NCBI RefSeq assembly: GCF_030815405.1
Contig: NZ_JAUSWX010000001.1
Span: 682,001-746,000 of the forward strand
Length of the DNA stretch: 64,000 nucleotides
Origin: Agromyces albus
GTDB lineage: Bacteria; Actinomycetota; Actinomycetes; Actinomycetales; Microbacteriaceae
Reading direction: 5' to 3'
Positions 59,555 to 64,000 of the stretch are shown one piece after another. The notes beneath the pieces were generated by a model, which worked only from the letters and a program-made list of their open reading frames with translations, was not told the origin of the DNA and made no database searches. The number at the start of each line of letters is the position of its first letter. Within the stretch, counting starts at the first letter, position 1. The position numbers and the translations under genes are program-made.

Positions 59555-60986
59555 CGCGGCGCGGGATCCCGAGCGGGTTCGACTCGCGGAGCTCGGGCGG
59601 CAGCACGGCATCGGATGCATCCTGGTACGCGACGGGCCGGAGGAACCGGCGCACGGCGGTCACGCCGACCGAGGTGTGGATCGACGTCGTCGACGGCCAC
59701 GGGCCGCCGTGCTGCTGCGCCCAGCTCACGGCGACGCCGGTCGGCCAGCCCGCGAAGAGCACGCGGCCGGCGATCTCGGTGAGTACCTCGACGATGCCGC
59801 CGAGTTCCTCGCCGGGCTCGGCGTGAACGGTGGCCGTGAGGCTGCCGCCGATGGAGTGGATCGCGTCCAAGGCGTCGTCGAGGCGGTCGTACTCGACGAC
59901 GAGCGTCGACGGGCCGAAGCACTCGACGAGGAGCGCCGACGGATCGGCGAGCACGGCGGCGGTCGTCGTCGAGAGCACGACGGCCGATCCGGTGCCCGGC
60001 TGCTGCGCTGCGTAGCCCGCCACGACGGTCACGCCGTCGTGGGCGGCAAGGCCCGAGAGCCCGTCGGCGAACGCCGCCGCGATGCCGTCGGTGAGCATCG
60101 GCACTGGTGCGGTCGCGCCGACCGCCGCTCCGACGCGCTCGGCGAAGCCGGAGCCCGCCGGCACGAATACGACACCGGGGTTCGTGCAGAACTGTCCGGC
60201 CCCGAGGGTGAAGGATGCCGCGAGTCCCGCGGCGAGCTCGTCGGCGCGCGCGTCGAGCGCGGCGGCGGTGATGAGCACGGGGTTCACGGCGCTCAGCTCA
60301 CCGTAGAAGGGGATGGGGTCGGGTCGGCCCGACGCGAGGTCGAAGAGCGCGCGGCCGCCGTGCAGCGATCCGGTGAAGCCCACGGCACGGATCGACGGAT
60401 GCTGCACGAGCGCGACGCCCGTCTCGCGGCCTTCGACGAGGCCGAACACGCCGTCGGGCGCCCCCGCCGCGGCCAGTGCACCGGCGACGACGTCGGCGGT
60501 GCGACGCGAGAGCCGCGGATGCGCGGAGTGCCCCTTCACGATCACGGGGCATCCGGCGGCGAGGGCCGACGCGGTGTCGCCACCCGCGACCGAGAAGGCG
60601 AACGGGAAGTTCGAGGCGCTGAAGACGGCCACCGGGCCGAGCGGACGCAGCATGCGGCGGAGGTCGGGGCGCGGCGGGATCGTCTCGGCATTCGGGTGGT
60701 CGACCGTGGCCTCGAGGTAGGAGCCCTCGACGACGGCCTCCGCGAAGAGCCGCAGCTGCGAGGTCGTGCGGGCGAGCTCGCCCGTGAGGCGAGTGGTGCC
60801 GAGGTGAGACTCCTCGTCGGCGATGGCGATGAGCTCGGGCCCATTCGCATCGAGGGCATCGGCGACCGCGGTGAGCCACGCGGCACGCTCGGCGGCGGTG
60901 GACGCCACCGTGACGGCGAAGGCGCGCCGGGCGGCATCCGAGACCTCGTCGAGAGTGGTGCGGGTGGCGGTATCGGTCGTGGTCAT
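59514..60986 (-). CDS. aldehyde dehydrogenase (2-oxoglutarate semialdehyde dehydrogenase-like)
   Basis: The 490-aa product has F-S-A-S-N-F-P-F-A-F-S, V-I-V-K-G-H-S-A-H for the cofactor, G-F-T-G-S-L, E-L-S-A-V-N-P near the general base, and Q-F-C-T-N-P-G with the catalytic Cys. The pattern is that of KGSADH-type enzymes that finish uronate and pentose oxidation. It converts 2-oxoglutarate semialdehyde to 2-oxoglutarate. The ATG overlaps the enolase-family stop (ATGA). Confidence 0.85.
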   Translation of the reverse strand: MTTTDTATRTTLDEVSDAARRAFAVTVASTAAERAAWLTAVADALDANGPELIAIADEESHLGTTRLTGELARTTSQLRLFAEAVVEGSYLEATVDHPNAETIPPRPDLRRMLRPLGPVAVFSASNFPFAFSVAGGDTASALAAGCPVIVKGHSAHPRLSRRTADVVAGALAAAGAPDGVFGLVEGRETGVALVQHPSIRAVGFTGSLHGGRALFDLASGRPDPIPFYGELSAVNPVLITAAALDARADELAAGLAASFTLGAGQFCTNPGVVFVPAGSGFAERVGAAVGATAPVPMLTDGIAAAFADGLSGLAAHDGVTVVAGYAAQQPGTGSAVVLSTTTAAVLADPSALLVECFGPSTLVVEYDRLDDALDAIHSIGGSLTATVHAEPGEELGGIVEVLTEIAGRVLFAGWPTGVAVSWAQQHGGPWPSTTSIHTSVGVTAVRRFLRPVAYQDASDAVLPPELRESNPLGIPRRVDGVLRLPGAPVT

Positions 60987-62096
60987 GATTCCTCCGTGGG
61001 ATCAGCGGATGCCGCGGCATCCGCTCGGTCATCGGTGAAGCGGATGCCCAGTCCAGTCTGCCCCGTCGTGCGTGCCCGCGTGCCCTCGACCATGACCGGC
61101 GATGGCGATGCGATCACGCCGAGGTCGGCGAAGGAGGCGTCCTCGACGGATTCGACGAGGTGCTCGCCCGGCAGCGTGAGCGCGAGCTGGGCTGAGAGCT
61201 CGAGGAGCAGGTGCGGCGCGAGATCCACGCCGCGATCGTCGGCGAGCGACGCGATCGCGAGGAACGGGGTGATGCCGCCGACGCGCACGATGTTCGGCTG
61301 CACGACGTCGACGACGCCCGCGTCGATGAACTCGGCGAACCGGTAGCGCGTGTGCAGGTTCTCGCCGAGGGCGATCGGCACGTCGATGCGGTCGCGGAGG
61401 GCGACGTGCGCGGCGAGGTCGTCGGCGCGCAGCGGCTCCTCGATCCAGGCCAGGTCGAAGGGGGCGAGGGCGTCGAGCGCCCGCTCGGCCTGCTCGAGGC
61501 TCCCACCGCTGGTTCGCGTCGATCATGAGGTCGCGGTCGCCCCCGATGACCTCGCGGACCGCCGCGATGCGCCGCACGTCGTCGTCGAGGAGCGAACTGC
61601 CGACCTTCACCTTGACGGCGTCGAATCCCGCGGCCACCCAGCGTTCGGCTTGCGCGACGAGCTCGTCGAGCGGGTAGTGCAGGTTCACGCCGCTGCCGTA
61701 GATCGCGGCGACGTCGTGGCGGCGGCCGAGGTGGTCGGTGATGCCCACGCCGGCCCGGCGTGCGGCGAGGTCCCAGAGCGCGAGGTCGAGCCCGGCCATC
61801 GCGATCGTCGTGATGCCGCCGCCACCGCCCTCGTGCAAGTGGAGCCAGAGGGGGGTCCAGAGCGACTCGGCGTCGGCGTCGCGCCCGACGGCGAACGCGG
61901 CGATGTCGTGGTCGAGGTGCGCCTGTACGGCCGCGGCGCCGATCGAGGGGGTCCACGAGAATCCGTAGCCGACGTCGCCGGCCGAATCCTCGACGACGAC
62001 CTCGATGAGGGAGATGTCGGTGACGTCGGGCCCCCACGGGCGCCGCAACGGCACGCGCACGAGCCGCGTCGACAACCGCCGGATCGAGGTGGTCAC
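60983..62096 (-). pseudogene. mandelate racemase/muconate lactonizing (enolase superfamily) dehydratase, frameshifted
   Basis: The first frame from GTG 62096 has the capping domain, then A-V-K-V-K-V-G (K-x-K) and L-M-I-D-A-N-Q-R-W with the first metal Asp. An extra base in the C-run at 61502-61504 breaks the frame; the other frame continues L-E-Q-A-E-R-A-L-D-A-L-A-P-F-D and W-I-E-E-P-L (second ligand), A-L-G-E-N-L (third), and A-P-H-L-L-L-E with the His. Restored length near 370 aa. In this operon a galactarate/glucarate-type dehydratase is likely. Its start overlaps the next upstream gene's stop (GTGA). Confidence 0.8.
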
Positions 62097-63094
62097 CGCG
62101 CGGCCGCCGCCGTCACTGCTGTCGGTCCAGCCGCAGCCGCCGGTGGCGCCGTCACTGCCGCAGCCGCCGCCGTCTCGAGCCGCTCGGCGAGCGCGAGGCC
62201 GTCGTCGAGGATCGCCGCGAGCCGGGATTCCTGCTCAGGCGACGGGTCGACGAGCGGCGGGCGCACCGAGCCGACGGGAAGGCCGCGCAAGCGGAGTCCC
62301 GCCTTGATGAGCGACACCCCGAAGCCGGGTGTCTCGTCGCGGAGTCGAACGAGGGGCGTGTAGAACTCGCGCAGGAGCGACATCCGTGTCTCCTCATCTC
62401 CGTCGGTGTAGGCGCGATAGTGCAGCCCGGCGAGCTCGGGGATCATCGCGAAGGCGGCCGACGAGTAGAGCGGGATGCCGATGCCGCGGTAGGCGCCCTG
62501 GCTGAGCTCGGCCGTGAGCAGGCCGTTGAAGAACTGCAGGTCGCGCCCCGTTGCCTGCGCCGCGAGCACGATCTCCTGCGCGAGCCCGATGTCGCCCGTA
62601 CCGTCCTTGAAGCCGATGATGCGCGGGTTGCGGACGAGCCGCGTGATCGTGTCGGCGGTGTAGCGCGCGGTGCCGCGGTGGTAGACGATCACAGGCAGCT
62701 CGGTCGCCGCAGCGACCGCCTCGACCCACGCGACGAGGCCGTCGGCGGTGCCCGAGACGAGGTACGGCGGAAGGAGCAGCAAGCCGTCGGCTCCGGCGTC
62801 GGCCGCGCCCCGCGCGAGCTCGATCGCGTGACCGAGCGGGCCGCCGGTGCCGGCGATCACGGGCACGCGCCCGGCCACGGTCTGCACGGTCGTGCGCACG
62901 ACGTCGACGACCTCACCGGCCGCGAGTGCGTGGAACTCGCCGGTGCCGCACGCCGGGAACACCGCGCCGGGGCCGAACGGGAGCCGGCTCTCGACGTGCT
63001 CGGCGAGCAGGTCGAGCTCGACGCCGCCGTCGGCGCCGAACGGCGTGACGGGGAAGAAGAGCACTCCGTCGAATCGGGGAGCGGATGCGGTCAT
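62093..63094 (-). CDS. DHDPS-family 5-dehydro-4-deoxyglucarate dehydratase-like aldolase
   Basis: The 333-aa product has F-P-V-T-P-F-G near residue 15, C-G-T-G-E-F-H, V-I-V-Y-H-R-G with the Tyr, and I-I-G-F-K-D-G-T-G-D with the Schiff-base Lys, the KDG dehydratase subgroup of the DHDPS family. It decarboxylates and dehydrates 5-dehydro-4-deoxyglucarate to 2-oxoglutarate semialdehyde. The Ala-rich C-terminal tail is odd. The start overlaps the dehydrogenase stop (ATGA). Confidence 0.85.
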   Translation of the reverse strand: MTASAPRFDGVLFFPVTPFGADGGVELDLLAEHVESRLPFGPGAVFPACGTGEFHALAAGEVVDVVRTTVQTVAGRVPVIAGTGGPLGHAIELARGAADAGADGLLLLPPYLVSGTADGLVAWVEAVAAATELPVIVYHRGTARYTADTITRLVRNPRIIGFKDGTGDIGLAQEIVLAAQATGRDLQFFNGLLTAELSQGAYRGIGIPLYSSAAFAMIPELAGLHYRAYTDGDEETRMSLLREFYTPLVRLRDETPGFGVSLIKAGLRLRGLPVGSVRPPLVDPSPEQESRLAAILDDGLALAERLETAAAAAVTAPPAAAAGPTAVTAAAAR

Positions 63095-64000
63095 GAGGCC
63101 CTCGTCTCGTGCGGTCGGATGACGGATGCGGCGACGGATGCCTCGGAGGCGACGGATGCCGCGTCGAGCTCGGTGCGCCAGCTGCGCGCCGGCCGCCATC
63201 CGAGCCGCCGTTGGGCCTTGCCGATGTCGAACACGGGCTGCGTGCCCGTGAGCAGCTCGGCGGCCTCGCCGAGACCCGGGGCGAAGTCGCGCCAGAGCTC
63301 GGCCACGGGGCGCACGGCGAGCGAGTCGGCGGCGCCGACGAAGAACCCCTCGCCGTCGATGGCGGCGGCGGGGGCTGCGAGCCACGCGGCGACGAACTCC
63401 GCGGCATCGCGCGCGTCGACGTAGTTGAAGAGGCTCACCGCGGCGAGGGCGGGGTCGGCGAGCCGCTCGGCGATGGTGTGGCCCTGTTGCGTCGGGGCGC
63501 CCGCCCATTCCTCGGGGGAGACGACGTAGCAGGGCCGGAAGAAGCCGAACGCGCCGTTCGACGTGCGGGAGAACATTCGCACGGTGTCTTCGATGACGAC
63601 CTTCGAGAGGGCGTAGGCGTTCGTCGGCGCGACCGCATGGCGTTCGTCGATGGGCACGGATGCCGCATGCCAACCGGGCGAGCCGTAGCCGATCACCGTC
63701 GGACTGCTCGCGGCGAGCACCCTCGCCACTCCGCCCCGAGCTGCGGCGGCGAGCACGATGTGCGCGAGGCTCGTGTTCGTGAGCAGGATGTCGCGCTCTG
63801 GCGCGCTGAAGGGCACGGCGATGCCCGCGAGGTGCACGAGCGCATCGGGTCGCACTTCGTCGAGCAATCGTTGGACGGCTCGATCGTCGGCGAGGTCGAT
63901 CGCCCGCTCGTCGATGCCGTCAAGACCGCCCAACGTGCGGTCGGCGCCCACGACGAGGTGGCCCGCCGCCACGAGGGCGGCGCAGACGCTGCGGCCCAGA
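63091..64000 (-). CDS. NAD-dependent epimerase/dehydratase, uronate dehydrogenase-like (partial)
   Basis: The gene runs off the window end; the visible part reads L-G-R-S-V-C-A-A-L-V-A-A-G-H-L-V-V-G-A-D from the Rossmann start, lacking only the first G-x-x-G. A-S-S-P-T-V-I-G-Y-G and Y-A-L-S-K-V-V-I-E are the SDR Ser and Tyr-x3-Lys. In this operon it probably oxidises a uronate to its lactone, the first step of the pathway. The 5' end and promoter are outside. Confidence 0.8.
   Translation of the reverse strand, partial: LGRSVCAALVAAGHLVVGADRTLGGLDGIDERAIDLADDRAVQRLLDEVRPDALVHLAGIAVPFSAPERDILLTNTSLAHIVLAAAARGGVARVLAASSPTVIGYGSPGWHAASVPIDERHAVAPTNAYALSKVVIEDTVRMFSRTSNGAFGFFRPCYVVSPEEWAGAPTQQGHTIAERLADPALAAVSLFNYVDARDAAEFVAAWLAAPAAAIDGEGFFVGAADSLAVRPVAELWRDFAPGLGEAAELLTGTQPVFDIGKAQRRLGWRPARSWRTELDAASVASEASVAASVIRPHETRAS

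Noticed and set aside
1..64000. tRNA, rRNA, prophage or insertion sequence
   Set aside because: No cloverleaf T-loop motifs, transposase, integrase or phage structural motifs were seen in any frame.

Overview
The window is high-GC actinobacterial chromosome. Short overlapping operons, GTG starts, many genes without a ribosome-binding site, an intergenic hairpin family ending GGTTGAGTAG/AACCACC and frequent GGATGCC/GGCATCC words all suggest Microbacteriaceae, possibly Agromyces or a relative (inference from gene style; no rRNA is present). I see no tRNA, rRNA, CRISPR array, transposase, integrase or phage gene. Almost the whole window is coding.

Layout. 1-11 kb: end of an MDR dehydrogenase, a secreted endonuclease/exonuclease/phosphatase-like enzyme, a histidine phosphatase, two HxlR regulators facing flavin-enzyme and MFS genes across near-identical operators, a WYL regulator, an epoxide hydrolase, and a Tat-lipoprotein intradiol dioxygenase. 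11-21 kb: a MarR/EVE/SRPBCC operon under a palindrome, EI24 protein, alpha/beta hydrolase, cytochrome b, TetR with a divergent glycosyltransferase, a cystathionine gamma-synthase-type enzyme, and a sirtuin. 21-25 kb: a cyclase/NCS1 permease/NTF2-like/ureohydrolase operon facing an XRE-cupin regulator, probably for uptake and hydrolysis of a guanidino or related nitrogen compound. 25-37 kb: housekeeping and stress genes including an NhaA-DsbA fusion, a paralogous pair of small proteins, two clpP genes (one without its catalytic serine) with a ClgR/PopR-like regulator, MarR, an F420-reductase-like protein, an MBL hydrolase, Nudix, and a lipase maturation factor.

37-47 kb: a large secreted metallophosphoesterase coupled to a HupE/UreJ-like protein, MFS, AI-2E and Eis-like genes. 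46.7-56.3 kb: a sugar-utilisation region with a FrcBCA-like ABC importer, sugar isomerase, DUF993 aldolase-like protein, two Gfo/Idh/MocA oxidoreductases and a LacI regulator flanked by LacI-type operators; the substrate cannot be read from sequence. 56.4-59.5 kb: an MFS gene and a lipoprotein serine hydrolase, bracketed by a duplicated fragment of the neighbouring aldehyde dehydrogenase gene. 59.5-64 kb: a tightly overlapping operon (NAD-dependent uronate dehydrogenase-like, KDG-dehydratase-like, enolase superfamily, semialdehyde dehydrogenase) that fits oxidative uronate/aldarate catabolism to 2-oxoglutarate.

Two window-wide patterns matter. Five genes carry single-base frame breaks, some clearly in short G/C runs, so assembly error is a serious possibility. 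Fifteen genes have a TAnnnT box 6 or 7 nt before the start codon, implying leaderless mRNAs and fixing several start sites.
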